Part shown: piece after piece, positions 30,359-39,120 of the stretch
Layout of the letters: every line of letters starts with the position of its first letter
Numbering within the stretch: the stretch's first letter is position 1
Program-made: the position numbers and the translations under genes
Assembly: GCF_002159455.1 (NCBI RefSeq)
Contig: NZ_NFIQ01000014.1
Span: forward strand, 1-61,759
DNA: 61,759 nucleotides
Direction of reading: 5' to 3'
Source: Flavonifractor sp. An306
GTDB lineage: Bacteria > Bacillota > Clostridia > Oscillospirales > Oscillospiraceae
Notes under the pieces: generated by a model
What the model was told of the DNA's origin: nothing
The model's database searches: none
What the model saw: the letters and a program-made list of their open reading frames with translations, nothing else

Positions 30359-31741
30359 ATGAACGAAAACAAAACGCCGGGAGGCGAGCCTATCCGGGAC
30401 GCCCGGGTGCTGGGCGTCCCCAAGATGCTGATTCTGGGCCTGCAGCACATGTTCGCCATGTTCGGGGCCACGGTGCTGGTGCCCATCCTGGTCCAGGGCT
30501 ACGGCCTGCCCCTGTCCATCCAGACCACCCTGTTCTTCGCCGGAATCGGCACGCTGTTCTTCCACATCTGCACCAAGCTGAAGGTACCCGCCTTCCTGGG
30601 CTCCTCCTTCGCCTATCTGGGCGGCTTTGAGGCCATGGCCAAGCTGGACACGGGCAAGTACGCCGGCATGGACCCCGCCGTGAAGCTGCAGTACGCCTGC
30701 GGCGGCATTGTGGTGGCCGGCCTTCTGTACGTGATCCTGGCCGCCGTCATCAAGGCGGTGGGGGTGAAAAAGGTCATGCGCTTTCTGCCCCCGGTGGTCA
30801 CCGGCCCCATCATCATCCTCATCGGCCTGAACCTGGCCCCCTCCGCCGTGTCCAACGCCTCCACCTGCTGGTGGCTGGCCATTGTGGCTATGGCCATCAT
30901 TGTGGCGGCCAACATCTGGGGCAAGGGCATGGTGAAGATCATCCCCATCCTGCTGGGGGTGGTGGGCTCCTACGTGGTGGCCCTAATCGCCAACGCCATG
31001 GGCGCCACCGCCCTGGACGCCGCCGGCAACGTGGTGCCCCTCATCGACTTCTCCGGCCTGGCTTCCGCCGCCCCGGTGGGCATCCAGCCCTTCTTCCTGG
31101 CCAAATTTGACCTGACCTCCATCTTTGTCATGGCCCCCATCGCCATCGCCGCCATGATGGAGCACATCGGTGACATGTCCGCCATCTCCGCCACCGTAGG
31201 CCGCAACTTCATCCAGGACCCCGGCCTCCACCGCACCCTGATGGGCGACGGCATCGCCACCTCCCTAGCCGGCCTGTTCGGCGGCCCCGCCAACACCACC
31301 TACGGCGAGAATACCGGCGTGCTGGTGCTCTCCCGGGTGTACGACCCCAACGTGGTCCGGCTGGCCGCCATCTATGCGGTGGTGCTCTCCTTCTCTCCCG
31401 CCTTCGCCGCCATTGTCAACTCCATCCCCACCGCCATCATTGGCGGGGTGTCCTTCATCCTCTACGGCATGATCTCCGCCATCGGCGTGCGCAACGTGGT
31501 GGAAAACCGGGTGGACTTCACCAACTCCCGCAACCTGATCATCGCCGCCATCATCCTGGTGTGCGGCCTGGGCTTCTCCAACGGCATCACCTTCAGCGCC
31601 GGTGAGATCCACGTGACCCTCACCAACCTGGCCATCGCCGCCATTGCCGGCATCGCCCTCAACGCCGTTCTGCCCGGCAAGGACTATGAGTTCGGCGCCG
31701 ACGTCACCGAGGGCCGCTCCGGCGATTTCGGCCGGTATTAA
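30359..31741 (+). CDS. Nucleobase:cation symporter (NCS2), uracil permease type
   Basis: 460 residues with about 14 membrane segments. Family motifs: LGLQHMFAMFGATVLVPILV near the N-terminus (Q-H in TM1) and FGGPANTTYGENTGVLVLSR, the NCS2 signature with the substrate-binding E and N (G-x-N-T-T-Y-x-E-N). The GxNTTYGEN form is typical of uracil rather than xanthine carriers. GAGAGGAG precedes ATG 30359. A terminator follows at 31,771. Confidence 0.9.
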   Translation: MNENKTPGGEPIRDARVLGVPKMLILGLQHMFAMFGATVLVPILVQGYGLPLSIQTTLFFAGIGTLFFHICTKLKVPAFLGSSFAYLGGFEAMAKLDTGKYAGMDPAVKLQYACGGIVVAGLLYVILAAVIKAVGVKKVMRFLPPVVTGPIIILIGLNLAPSAVSNASTCWWLAIVAMAIIVAANIWGKGMVKIIPILLGVVGSYVVALIANAMGATALDAAGNVVPLIDFSGLASAAPVGIQPFFLAKFDLTSIFVMAPIAIAAMMEHIGDMSAISATVGRNFIQDPGLHRTLMGDGIATSLAGLFGGPANTTYGENTGVLVLSRVYDPNVVRLAAIYAVVLSFSPAFAAIVNSIPTAIIGGVSFILYGMISAIGVRNVVENRVDFTNSRNLIIAAIILVCGLGFSNGITFSAGEIHVTLTNLAIAAIAGIALNAVLPGKDYEFGADVTEGRSGDFGRY

Positions 31742-31770
31742 GCCCGGTGCAAAACTTGTGATTGCGCCAT

Positions 31771-31802
31771 CCTGCCGCAGCTCTGGCTGCGGCAGGCTTT
31801 TT
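31771..31802 (+). terminator. Terminator after the permease gene
   Basis: CCTGCCGCAGC, loop TCTG, GCTGCGGCAGG, then CTTTTT. Confidence 0.88.
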
Positions 31803-31840
31803 CTCTCTTCTGACCTTATCGTTTTTTCTAAAACTGGACA

Positions 31841-31869
31841 TTTAAATAGGGTCAGTATTGTCCTATAAT
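31841..31869 (+). promoter_or_regulatory. Promoter of the ECF S-component gene
   Basis: TTTAAA, a 17-nt spacer and a perfect TATAAT (31,864-31,869), about 33 nt before the start codon. Confidence 0.55.
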
Positions 31870-31902
31870 AGCCCCATCAAGAGAAGATCGGAAGTGGTTC
31901 CC

Positions 31903-32475
31903 ATGAAAAAAGGTTCGTCCATGACCGTGGTCCGGCTGGCGGCGCTGGCCATGATGACCGCATTGGTGTTTGTCAGCAACTACCTGCGGATCACCATTCC
32001 CATCAACATTGGCGGCAACACCTCCTTTACCCTGGCCAACATCCTGTGCTGCCTGTCCGGGCTGCTGCTGGGCCCCATCGGCGGTCTGGCCTCCGGTCTG
32101 GGCTCCATGCTGTTTGACTTTACCGACCCCCGGTTCATCTCGGAGTTCTGGCTCACCTTCCTCACCAAAGGAGCCATGGGTCTGGGGGCGGGGCTGGTGA
32201 TGTATTCCGCCCAGAAGCGCAGCGAAGGAGGCTACGTCCGCTGCCTGACCGGCGCCATCCTGGGCTGTGTGATCTACTATATCCTCTACTTTACCAAGAG
32301 CTATTACTACAACGCCCTGTTGGTGGAGGGCCTGCAGTCCGGACCGGCTCTGGTGACTCTGGCTGCCAAGATCCCCGCCTCCCTGTTCAACGGCATCATC
32401 GCCATTGCCGCCGCCCCGCCTCTGTGCCTGGCCATCCGCCAGGGGCTCAAGCGGTCCCACCTGGCTCTGAATTGA
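31903..32475 (+). CDS. ECF transporter substrate-binding (S) component
   Basis: 190 residues from ATG 31903. It has five to six membrane helices; the first (VVRLAALAMMTALVFVSNYL) carries the small-residue A-x-x-x-A surface that docks to EcfT. The loop PINIGGNTSFTLANILCCLS and GLLLGPIGGLASGLGSMLFD are typical of S components. Vitamin or related small-molecule uptake with a shared EcfAAT module encoded elsewhere is expected; the substrate cannot be told. Confidence 0.82.
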   Translation: MKKGSSMTVVRLAALAMMTALVFVSNYLRITIPINIGGNTSFTLANILCCLSGLLLGPIGGLASGLGSMLFDFTDPRFISEFWLTFLTKGAMGLGAGLVMYSAQKRSEGGYVRCLTGAILGCVIYYILYFTKSYYYNALLVEGLQSGPALVTLAAKIPASLFNGIIAIAAAPPLCLAIRQGLKRSHLALN

Positions 32476-32479
32476 CAAA

Positions 32480-32523
32480 AAAGAAGCTCCGCCGTTCCCC
32501 TCTGGGAACGGCGGAGTTTCTTT
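32480..32523. terminator. Bidirectional terminator between the ECF and HxlR genes
   Basis: CTCCGCCGTTCCC, loop CTCT, GGGAACGGCGGAG with AAAAAAG and CTTTTTT on the two sides. Confidence 0.9.
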
Positions 32524-32528
32524 TTTGC

Positions 32529-32993
32529 TCAAAGCCCGTTTTTCGACCGGTCCGCCCCCTGGCGGGTGCGGTCGGGAGTAAAATCGTTGGCCTCCATGAT
32601 CTCCCGCAGCTCGTCCACATATTTGCTGGTCTTGTGGACCACAAAGGCGTCTGCGTCAATGGGAATCCCCAGCTCATCCATCCGCCGGATACTCCAGATA
32701 TACAGAATATCCAGGGCGGGAATCAGCTGCTCCCCGCTGGGGGTGAGCACATATTCCACCTTGGGCGGAATGGTATCATAAGAAATCCGCCGGATCAGGC
32801 CGGCCTGTACCAGCTCTTTCAGCTGCTGGCTGAACACCTTCTCCGAAATAGGCAGGGATTTCAGGGTCTGATTGAATCGGATGCTGCCATAGGTGTGGAT
32901 CTCATGGAGGATGGTCATTTTCCACTTCCCGCCAATGCAGTGCAGGATGTAATGATAGGGGTTGGTGGGGCTGTCCAGCTGATCGCCACGCAC
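32529..32993 (-). CDS. HxlR-family transcriptional regulator
   Basis: 154 residues from GTG 32993 (GAGGTGA 8 nt upstream). The winged helix has the HxlR hallmarks: CIGGKWKMTILHEIHTYGSI, RFNQTLKSLPISEKVFSQQL, KELVQAGLIRRISYD, then PPKVEYVLTPSGEQLIPAL. HxlR proteins often control aldehyde, quinone or aromatic stress and catabolic operons. It is divergent to the cupin-SDR-cyclase operon across a 406-bp gap and is the obvious candidate regulator. Confidence 0.9.
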   Translation of the reverse strand: MRGDQLDSPTNPYHYILHCIGGKWKMTILHEIHTYGSIRFNQTLKSLPISEKVFSQQLKELVQAGLIRRISYDTIPPKVEYVLTPSGEQLIPALDILYIWSIRRMDELGIPIDADAFVVHKTSKYVDELREIMEANDFTPDRTRQGADRSKNGL

Positions 32994-33399
32994 GATGCTT
33001 CACCTCGTCTCAACTTGATGGCAAAGGGGTGTACCCTGTGCCTACCATCATACCACACCCGCCCCTGCCCTCACAAGTGGAGGCCGGTGTTGGCCCTCCT
33101 CAATCTGCCAAAATTTTAACAATATTTTTGTGCGTATTATACAATTTCCTTTTTGACCGGCCAGTTCACTTTACATTGTGTACAAAAGCATATTTTCCCC
33201 TTTATCTGTTTTCCACAAATTCCGGATACTTACCATTTGGTGGGTGGAGACTTTCTGGTTATCTACTTACACAATTGTATGTATTGCACAAAAAATCCAT
33301 TTTGACTACACTGTTTTTAGAAAAAGGACGGGCGCTTCCCACCGTCCCCCACACACAATACCCAGCTCATTTTATTTTGATTGAAGGAGCGGATTTTCA
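32994..33399. promoter_or_regulatory. Divergent control region of the cupin-SDR-cyclase operon
   Basis: No gene in this stretch. The middle is AT-rich. At 33,229-33,286 it carries a bipartite motif, CTTACCA, 14 nt, ACTTTCTGGTTA, then ACTTAC, TTGT and ATTG blocks, that recurs with the same spacing before the MFS transporter (44,634-44,691, opposite strand). The halves TTACCA and TGGTTA are an imperfect inverted repeat, as expected for a dimeric regulator. Confidence 0.7.
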
Positions 33400-33750
33400 A
33401 TGGTCAAGCGTACAGTAGCGGAACTGAAACCCTATGAGGCGGCGGGCCACTTCAATATGGTGGCCATGCGGATTCACGGCAAGGAGGAGACCGGCGCTGA
33501 GAAGTTCTGGATGGGTGTGTCCACCTTCCTGCCCGGCGGCGGCGCCGAGTGGGCCTATGAGGACAACCCGCTGGAGAAGGTCTACTACGTTCTGGAGGGC
33601 GAGATGACCGTCACCGACAAGGACGGCAAGAAGTACGTCATCCACAAGGATGAGTCCATCTCCTTCCCCCCCAACGAGGGCCGGGGCCTGATGAACGAGA
33701 GCAACCTGCCCGCCCGGATGCTGGTCATCATCAACTATCCCAACACCTGA
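33400..33750 (+). CDS. Cupin-domain protein
   Basis: 116 residues forming one cupin barrel. The first motif is degenerate ([20 protein letters not shown], then LEGEMTV with the conserved Glu), and the second reads [13 protein letters not shown] without the usual His. Metal ligands therefore look incomplete, so it may be an isomerase-like or sensory cupin rather than a dioxygenase. First gene of the operon, with GAAGGAG upstream of the ATG. Confidence 0.85.
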   Translation: MVKRTVAELKPYEAAGHFNMVAMRIHGKEETGAEKFWMGVSTFLPGGGAEWAYEDNPLEKVYYVLEGEMTVTDKDGKKYVIHKDESISFPPNEGRGLMNESNLPARMLVIINYPNT

Positions 33751-33784
33751 GCACGGCATAAGCGTCAAAAGGAGGTTTACCGAC

Positions 33785-34594
33785 ATGGTTCCTGTTCAGA
33801 AGAGTTTTGTGGAGAATATGTTCTCCGTAAAGGATAAGGTGGCTCTGGTCACCGGCGCCACCGGCGCGCTGGGCTGCGTGCTGGCCAAGGCCTACGGCTA
33901 CGCCGGCGCCAAGGTCTTTATGACCGGCCGCAACGACGCCAAGCTGAAGGCTCTGGAGGACGAGTTCAAGGCCGAGGGTATCGACTGCGCCTACTTCGTG
34001 GCTGATCCTGCCAAGGAGGAAGATGTGGACGCCCTGGTGAAGGCCTGCGTGGCCAAGTACGGCGCTATCGACATCCTGGCCGTGTCCCACGGCTACAACA
34101 AGCCCCAGAACGTGCTGGAGCAGTCCGTGGCCGACTGGCAGTACATCATGGACGCCGACTGCAAGAGCGTGTACATCGTCACCAAGTACGTGGCCCATCA
34201 GATGGTGGCTCAGTACGAGGCCGACAACACCAAGCGGGGCAAGATGGTCATTGTGACCTCCCAGCGCTCCAAGCGGGGCATGGCGGGCTACACCGGCTAC
34301 TGCACCTCCAAGGGCGGCGCCGACCTGATGGTGTCCTGCCTGGCCTGCGACCTGTCCGCCAAGTACCACATCAACGTCAACTCCATCTGCCCCACCGTCT
34401 TCCGCTCCGACCTGACCGAGTGGATGTTCGACCCCGAGTCCGCCGTGTACAAGAACTTCCTCAATCGTGAGCCCATCGGCCGGCTGGGCGAGCCCGACGA
34501 CTTTGTGGGCTACGCGCTGTTCCTGTCCTCCGATGCGTCCAACTTCATCACCGGCAGCAACTGCGACTGCTCCGGCGGTTACCTGGTTGTCTAA
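33785..34594 (+). CDS. SDR-family oxidoreductase
   Basis: 269 residues. The cofactor motif [20 protein letters not shown] (TGxxxGxx), an N-x-x-G-like [10 protein letters not shown] region, the catalytic Ser/Tyr/Lys area [20 protein letters not shown] and the C-terminal [15 protein letters not shown] are classic short-chain dehydrogenase features. An Arg follows the first strand (FMTGRND), consistent with NADPH use. In phloroglucinol-degrading Clostridia the first enzyme is an SDR reductase; this gene could be that or a gluconate-5-dehydrogenase-like enzyme. AAGGAGG precedes the ATG. Confidence 0.9.
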   Translation: MVPVQKSFVENMFSVKDKVALVTGATGALGCVLAKAYGYAGAKVFMTGRNDAKLKALEDEFKAEGIDCAYFVADPAKEEDVDALVKACVAKYGAIDILAVSHGYNKPQNVLEQSVADWQYIMDADCKSVYIVTKYVAHQMVAQYEADNTKRGKMVIVTSQRSKRGMAGYTGYCTSKGGADLMVSCLACDLSAKYHINVNSICPTVFRSDLTEWMFDPESAVYKNFLNREPIGRLGEPDDFVGYALFLSSDASNFITGSNCDCSGGYLVV

Positions 34595-34637
34595 CCGCTC
34601 AACGAAAAAAGATTACTGATAAGGAGGCCCCAATACT

Positions 34638-35648
34638 ATGGGCAAGGTATTTATTGATCTGACTCATCCCTTCTGCGCGGAGATTCCCCGCTGGCCCTAC
34701 TTTGACAAGCCGGTGATCGACAACGCCCACACCATGGCCAAGGGCGGCGTGCTCACCTCCAAGATCAGCTGTACCATGCACACCGGCACCCACTGCGACG
34801 CTCCCCGTCACGTGATGGAGTACGAGTTTGACGGCCGCCGGGCCCGCTACACCCACGAGATGCCCATCGACGCCTACACCGGCGAGGCCATCGTGCTCAA
34901 GCTGGACGTGGAGCCCTGGACCCTGATCACCGACAAGCACCTGGACGAGGCCTGCCAGAAGTGCGGCGTGAACCCCGCCGACCTGAAGGGCAAGGTGCTG
35001 TGCCTGAACACCGGTATGCACCGCCTGTTTGACGACTCCAAGGCCTACTATCACTACTCCATCGGCACCGGCATCGACGCCGGCAAGTGGTTCGTGAAGC
35101 AGGGCGTGAAGTGCGTGGCCATGGACAGCCAGGCTCTGGACCATCCCCTGCACACCGCCATGGGCAACAACGGCATGACCCGCATGAACCTGCTGGGCGC
35201 CACCGGCAAGCCCATCACCGAGGAGTACAAGGAGCTCTTCGGCGAGGAGGCCTATGCCGAGTTCGACAAGTTTGAGTACATCCGCATCCACGGCCAGGCC
35301 GCCTATGACGAGAAGTTCGGCGAGCTGGAGGACATCGGCGTGTGGGGCACCTGGGAGCCCTGCCACAAGGAGATGCTGGGCCACGGCATCGTGGGCGTGG
35401 AGAACCTGGGCGGCGACCTGGACAAGATCCCCGCCGGCACCGTGTTCAACTTCTTCTGCTTCCCCCTGCGCTGGTACATGGGCGATGGCTCCATGGCCCG
35501 CTGCGTGGCGCAGATCGACGAGGAGCTGCTCAACAAGGACGTGCCCGAGCGCACCTACACCTACGGCGGCACCGGCTACGCCGATGAGTCCGGCAACGGC
35601 GGCAGCGGCGTGGAGTACATGCGCAAGCTGTTCAACCGCAACAAGTAA
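34638..35648 (+). CDS. Cyclase-family metal hydrolase (possible cyclohydrolase)
   Basis: 336 residues. The metal-binding motif MHTGTHCDAPRHVMEYE (H-x-G-T-H-x-D-x-P-x-H) is perfect, and the DLTHPF opening is that of the kynurenine formamidase/isatin hydrolase superfamily. At 336 residues it is longer than formamidases (about 210-260). Members hydrolyse cyclic amides, imides or, in phloroglucinol catabolism, the ring of a 1,3-diketone. The neighbouring SDR favours the last, as an inference. GATAAGGAGGCCCC lies upstream. Confidence 0.88.
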   Translation: MGKVFIDLTHPFCAEIPRWPYFDKPVIDNAHTMAKGGVLTSKISCTMHTGTHCDAPRHVMEYEFDGRRARYTHEMPIDAYTGEAIVLKLDVEPWTLITDKHLDEACQKCGVNPADLKGKVLCLNTGMHRLFDDSKAYYHYSIGTGIDAGKWFVKQGVKCVAMDSQALDHPLHTAMGNNGMTRMNLLGATGKPITEEYKELFGEEAYAEFDKFEYIRIHGQAAYDEKFGELEDIGVWGTWEPCHKEMLGHGIVGVENLGGDLDKIPAGTVFNFFCFPLRWYMGDGSMARCVAQIDEELLNKDVPERTYTYGGTGYADESGNGGSGVEYMRKLFNRNK

Positions 35649-35671
35649 GCTTCCTATCTCTCATCTATTTT

Positions 35672-35713
35672 ATACGCGGAGGGGCAGGCCCAAAGGCCTG
35701 ACCCTCCGCGTAT
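35672..35713. terminator. Bidirectional terminator between the cyclase and BlaR1-like genes
   Basis: ATACGCGGAGGG pairs with CCCTCCGCGTAT, with an inner CAGGC/GCCTG stem. Confidence 0.85.
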
Positions 35714-35717
35714 CCTG

Positions 35718-37838
35718 TTATTCCGTTTCCTCAGGCAATGCGTACCACCAGGCGTCCGGCTTCTGCTCCTGGGCGTCCCAGGCGGCTTGCCATTCCTCCT
35801 CTGTCACCTGCCGACCCTCCACGGTAAAGGAGGTGAAGATAAACTGCTCTCCCTCCGCCGTCAGGTGTTCCACCCGCTCATAGCCCCCATCCGTGAACCG
35901 GAGGGAGACGACGGACTCCTTCGTCCCCGCCCACTCCGAGCAGAGGAAGGTGCCGTCGGTCTTCAGCGACCAGAAGGTGCGCCAGCCGCTGGGGTAGCCG
36001 TACACCCGGTCCCCCTGCCGCCGGAGGATCAGATAGCCCCCCATGTCGTTGCCCACATCGGTGATCTGGAGCACCGTCTCCGCCGTTCCGTCCCCGTCCA
36101 GATCCACCGCCGCCCAGCCTCCCACGGCAGCATAGGGACTGTCCGGGCTGAACAGGGCGGGCACTTCCCCGATGTACACCGACCGGGACTCCTCCGCCCC
36201 GTCGGCATAATAGAAGATAGGCTCCTCCCCCAGCAGCACCCCCTCAAAGCCGGCGGGGAGACTCTCCTCCCAGAGGGGAGTGGCGGCAATGGCTGTGCCG
36301 GAGGCCATCCAGCGGTCCTCGGTCTCCACGTCATGGGTCTGCTCCACCAGCTCCAGAAAATCCGCCCGGCTGGGGTCAAACCGGTATTTGTTGCCCTGGT
36401 GCTGATCCGCGCCGCTGGAGCCGGCGTTGTAGAGATATCCGTCCTCACCCACCACATAGCGATTCCGCTCCCAGCCCTCCACCGCCAGGACGGGCTGGCC
36501 ATCCACCAGGGTATAGATGGCAAACACATACCCCTCGTCCATGTTCCAGAGCTCAGCATCCAGCCAGCCCAGCACCAGCTCCTCCACCCCGTCGCTGTTC
36601 AGGTCCATCCGGGCGCAGCCGATCCCACAGCGTAGACCGGCCAGCTTCCCCCAGATCCAGTCCGGGTTCACCACCGCGGCCACCAGGGCGGGCTGGCCCT
36701 CGTCCAGCTGCTGGGTGTGTATGGCCCGCTCATACCGGGCCAGCAGGCCGGCGTAGGGGTCCTCCCTGCTCTCGGGGGCAGCTGAGGAGACAGGGGCGGG
36801 CTCCGCCTCCCGCCAGTCCGGCAGCCCGCAGGCGCAGCAGCCCAGGAGCAAAACGGCCGCCGCCATCAGACACACTCCGGCCCCTGTCACCCGCCTGCAG
36901 TCCCTGATCTCCAGCAGCCGGGCCTTCAGCTGGCGTTTCCCCTTCCACAGGGTAGTGGCCGTCACCCCCGGGGGCAGCCTGCGCCGGGCGGCCAGGGCCA
37001 GCAGCATATCCCCATAGGCCCGCCGGCCTCCGGCGTCCAGCCCTTTCACCACCGCCCGGTCGCAGGAGCGCTCACAGTCCAGGCTGACGGCCCGCCCCAT
37101 GGTATGTACCAAAGGATTGAACCAGTGGATGCCGGTGACCAGCGCCAGCAGCGCCTTGTACCACAGGTCCCGCCGCCGGTAGTGGGTCAGCTCGTGGCGG
37201 AGCACGGCGGGCAGATTGTCCAGGGCGGGCCCGCCGGTTGGGAGCACGATCACCGGCCGCAGCAGCCCCATGAGCATGGGGGTATCCACCAGGCCGCTGT
37301 GGGCCAGCCGGACCCGCCTGCCCTTTGCCAGGGCGTCCAGCAGGGCCTGCTCCCGGGGTTCCGGGGGCAGCAGAGACCGCCGCACCCGGCGGGTAAAGAC
37401 CGCCCCGGCGGCCATATGCCAGCCCAGATATCCCGCCGCACCCGCCAGCCACACCCCGCCCAGCACGTCCCACAGCTCCAGGGCGGGGGCAGACATCTGG
37501 GGAGCGGCGGGGGCGGTTTCCGGCGCCCCGTCCGGCTCTCCGGGCTCCGCTGTAACTGCCGTATTCCCGGCTGTCGGGGTTCCGGCGGGTGTCCCCATCT
37601 GCTCCTGCTGAACGGCGGGCGGTGAGGAGGCCGCCTGCTCCATCCCCCGCTCCGGCAGGGATACGGTCACCCCCACCCCAACCGGCACCACCAGACGCAG
37701 CAGCACCAGCAGCCAGAGGTAATAGGCCGCTGTGGTTCCGCCCACCCGGCGGAGCAGCGGCCGCACCGCCAGCAGCAGCAGGCACAGCAGGCTGCCGGAC
37801 AGGGAGAGGGAGAGCAGCGTCAGCACCAGGGCCTTCAT
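35718..37838 (-). CDS. BlaR1-type M56 metallopeptidase with a non-penicillin-binding sensor
   Basis: 706 residues. The N-terminal 330 residues are the BlaR1/MecR1 module: membrane helices (SLCLLLLAVRPLLRRV region), then the zinc peptidase motif LRHELTHYRRRDLWYKALLA (HExxH-type) and GRAVSLDCERSCDRAV. A further membrane helix (VCLMAAAVLLLGCCACGLPD) leads to a roughly 350-residue extracellular part. That part is not a penicillin-binding domain; it contains two D-x-[ND]-x-D-G-x-x-E motifs (DLNSDGVEELVLG and DLDGDGTAETVLQ) like FG-GAP/dockerin calcium loops. It should sense another signal and cleave the BlaI-like repressor encoded just upstream (4-nt overlap). Confidence 0.85.
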   Translation of the reverse strand: MKALVLTLLSLSLSGSLLCLLLLAVRPLLRRVGGTTAAYYLWLLVLLRLVVPVGVGVTVSLPERGMEQAASSPPAVQQEQMGTPAGTPTAGNTAVTAEPGEPDGAPETAPAAPQMSAPALELWDVLGGVWLAGAAGYLGWHMAAGAVFTRRVRRSLLPPEPREQALLDALAKGRRVRLAHSGLVDTPMLMGLLRPVIVLPTGGPALDNLPAVLRHELTHYRRRDLWYKALLALVTGIHWFNPLVHTMGRAVSLDCERSCDRAVVKGLDAGGRRAYGDMLLALAARRRLPPGVTATTLWKGKRQLKARLLEIRDCRRVTGAGVCLMAAAVLLLGCCACGLPDWREAEPAPVSSAAPESREDPYAGLLARYERAIHTQQLDEGQPALVAAVVNPDWIWGKLAGLRCGIGCARMDLNSDGVEELVLGWLDAELWNMDEGYVFAIYTLVDGQPVLAVEGWERNRYVVGEDGYLYNAGSSGADQHQGNKYRFDPSRADFLELVEQTHDVETEDRWMASGTAIAATPLWEESLPAGFEGVLLGEEPIFYYADGAEESRSVYIGEVPALFSPDSPYAAVGGWAAVDLDGDGTAETVLQITDVGNDMGGYLILRRQGDRVYGYPSGWRTFWSLKTDGTFLCSEWAGTKESVVSLRFTDGGYERVEHLTAEGEQFIFTSFTVEGRQVTEEEWQAAWDAQEQKPDAWWYALPEETE

Positions 37839-38212
37839 TTGGGCTCCTCCCCCTGATGAAACAGGGCGGAAAGCTCGTCTATATCTGCCTGGCTCAGCTG
37901 TCCGTCGGACACCAGGGCGGCCACCAGCTTTTTGGCGCTGCCCTCAAAGACCTTGCTGACAAACCGTTTGGCGGACCACCGGCCATATTCTGCCTGGGTG
38001 ATCACCGCCCGGTACATCCCCCGGCGCTCCAGTTTGACCGCCCCCTTGGCGCACAGCCGGCGCAGCAGGGTTTTCACTGTGGAATCCTCCCAGCCGCACC
38101 GGGCGGCCAGCTCCCGGCGGACCTCCGCCAGCGCCACCGGCTCCGGAGACTGCCACAAAATCCGCATGACCTCCAGCTCGGCGTCCTGGATCTGCTCCGC
38201 ACCCTGACACAT
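37835..38212 (-). CDS. BlaI/MecI/CopY-family repressor
   Basis: 125 residues. The winged helix is typical: IQDAELEVMRILWQSPEPVA, EVRRELAARCGWEDSTVKTL, LRRLCAKGAVKLERRGMYRA. The C-terminal helices (KRFVSKVFEGSAKKLVAALV) form the dimer and the protease-cleavage region. It binds palindromes at its own promoter; two such sites lie at 38,230-38,271. It forms a two-gene operon with the BlaR1-like sensor. No beta-lactamase gene is near. Confidence 0.93.
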   Translation of the reverse strand: MCQGAEQIQDAELEVMRILWQSPEPVALAEVRRELAARCGWEDSTVKTLLRRLCAKGAVKLERRGMYRAVITQAEYGRWSAKRFVSKVFEGSAKKLVAALVSDGQLSQADIDELSALFHQGEEPK

Positions 38213-38229
38213 GATACAGCCCTCCCAAA

Positions 38230-38271
38230 AGTTTACTCTAGTAGACTATTTAAAGTTTACTACAGTAGACT
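38230..38271 (-). promoter_or_regulatory. Tandem operators of the BlaI-like repressor
   Basis: Two near-identical 18-bp palindromes, 24 bp apart: AGTCTACTAGAGTAAACT (38,230-38,247) and AGTCTACTGTAGTAAACT (38,254-38,271) on the minus strand. They lie 18-59 bp before the repressor start, where promoter elements must be. Confidence 0.8.
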
Positions 38272-38296
38272 TTATCTGTCAAGGCTGTTTTCCCCT

Positions 38297-39058
38297 CTAG
38301 GGATAGGCGTTCCAGTAGGACCGTCCGGCCTCCAGAGGGATCCCCCTGGCGTCAAAGAGCTCTTCAATGGTGCAGAAATAGTACCCCTGGGCGTGGAGGG
38401 CATCCACGATCCGCAGGGCGGCGTCCACCGACTCGGGGAAAATGTCGTGCATGAGGATGATTCCCCCGTCCCTGGCCTGGCTCACCACCTCCTGCACCAC
38501 CCGGTCGGCGTTCTGGTCGCTCCAGTCCTCCGGGTCGATGGACCACAGGATGATGGGGCAGCCCGCCCAGGCTTTCACGCTGTCGTCCAGCATCCCATAG
38601 GGGGGCCGCAGCAGAAAGTCGTTGTGGTCCAGGGTGGCCACCAGCTCCGCCCTGGTCTTTTCCACCTGGGCGTCAAAGTCGGTCTTGCTCAGGTCGGTGA
38701 GCTTCACATGGTCGTAGGTGTGAATGCCGATCTGATGCCCCTCCCGGTCCATCCGGCGCACCACGTCCCGGTTGGCCTCCACCTGGGCCCCGATGAGGAA
38801 AAAGGTGGCCTTCACCCCCCGCTGGGCCAGGCCGTCCAGCAGCTCGGTGGTGGTGGACCGCCTGGGTCCGTCGTCAAAGGTGAGGGCGATCAGCTTCTGC
38901 TCCGGCTCCTCCAGCCCCTCCTCCCCTGCCAGCGGGGCGTCCGCCGTCACACTGGGGCTGGTCTGCCCAACCCATGTCAGCGCAATCGCCCCAATCAGGG
39001 CAAAAAGCAGCAGCAGGGTCCATCCGGACTGCTGCTGCCGCCTCCATTGGTATCTCAT
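38297..39058 (-). CDS. Membrane-anchored polysaccharide deacetylase
   Basis: 253 residues from ATG 39058; an upstream GTG extends the frame without a better ribosome binding site. One N-terminal membrane helix (WTLLLLFALIGAIALTWVG) precedes the NodB domain with TFDDGP (catalytic base and metal Asp), HTYDH (metal His pair), RPPYG, LWSIDPEDW and ILMHD. It removes acetyl groups from peptidoglycan or another cell-surface glycan on the outer face; PdaA/PdaB-like sporulation roles are possible. Confidence 0.9.
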   Translation of the reverse strand: MRYQWRRQQQSGWTLLLLFALIGAIALTWVGQTSPSVTADAPLAGEEGLEEPEQKLIALTFDDGPRRSTTTELLDGLAQRGVKATFFLIGAQVEANRDVVRRMDREGHQIGIHTYDHVKLTDLSKTDFDAQVEKTRAELVATLDHNDFLLRPPYGMLDDSVKAWAGCPIILWSIDPEDWSDQNADRVVQEVVSQARDGGIILMHDIFPESVDAALRIVDALHAQGYYFCTIEELFDARGIPLEAGRSYWNAYP

Positions 39059-39120
39059 ACTTCCGTCCGCCGCCTTTCCGGAGGTTTTCGCCCCCACAGT
39101 ATGCGCGCCGGACGGTCTTT

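Noticed and set aside
35718-38212. Beta-lactam resistance locus
   Set aside because: The BlaI/BlaR1-like pair lacks a penicillin-sensor domain and no beta-lactamase or PBP gene is adjacent.
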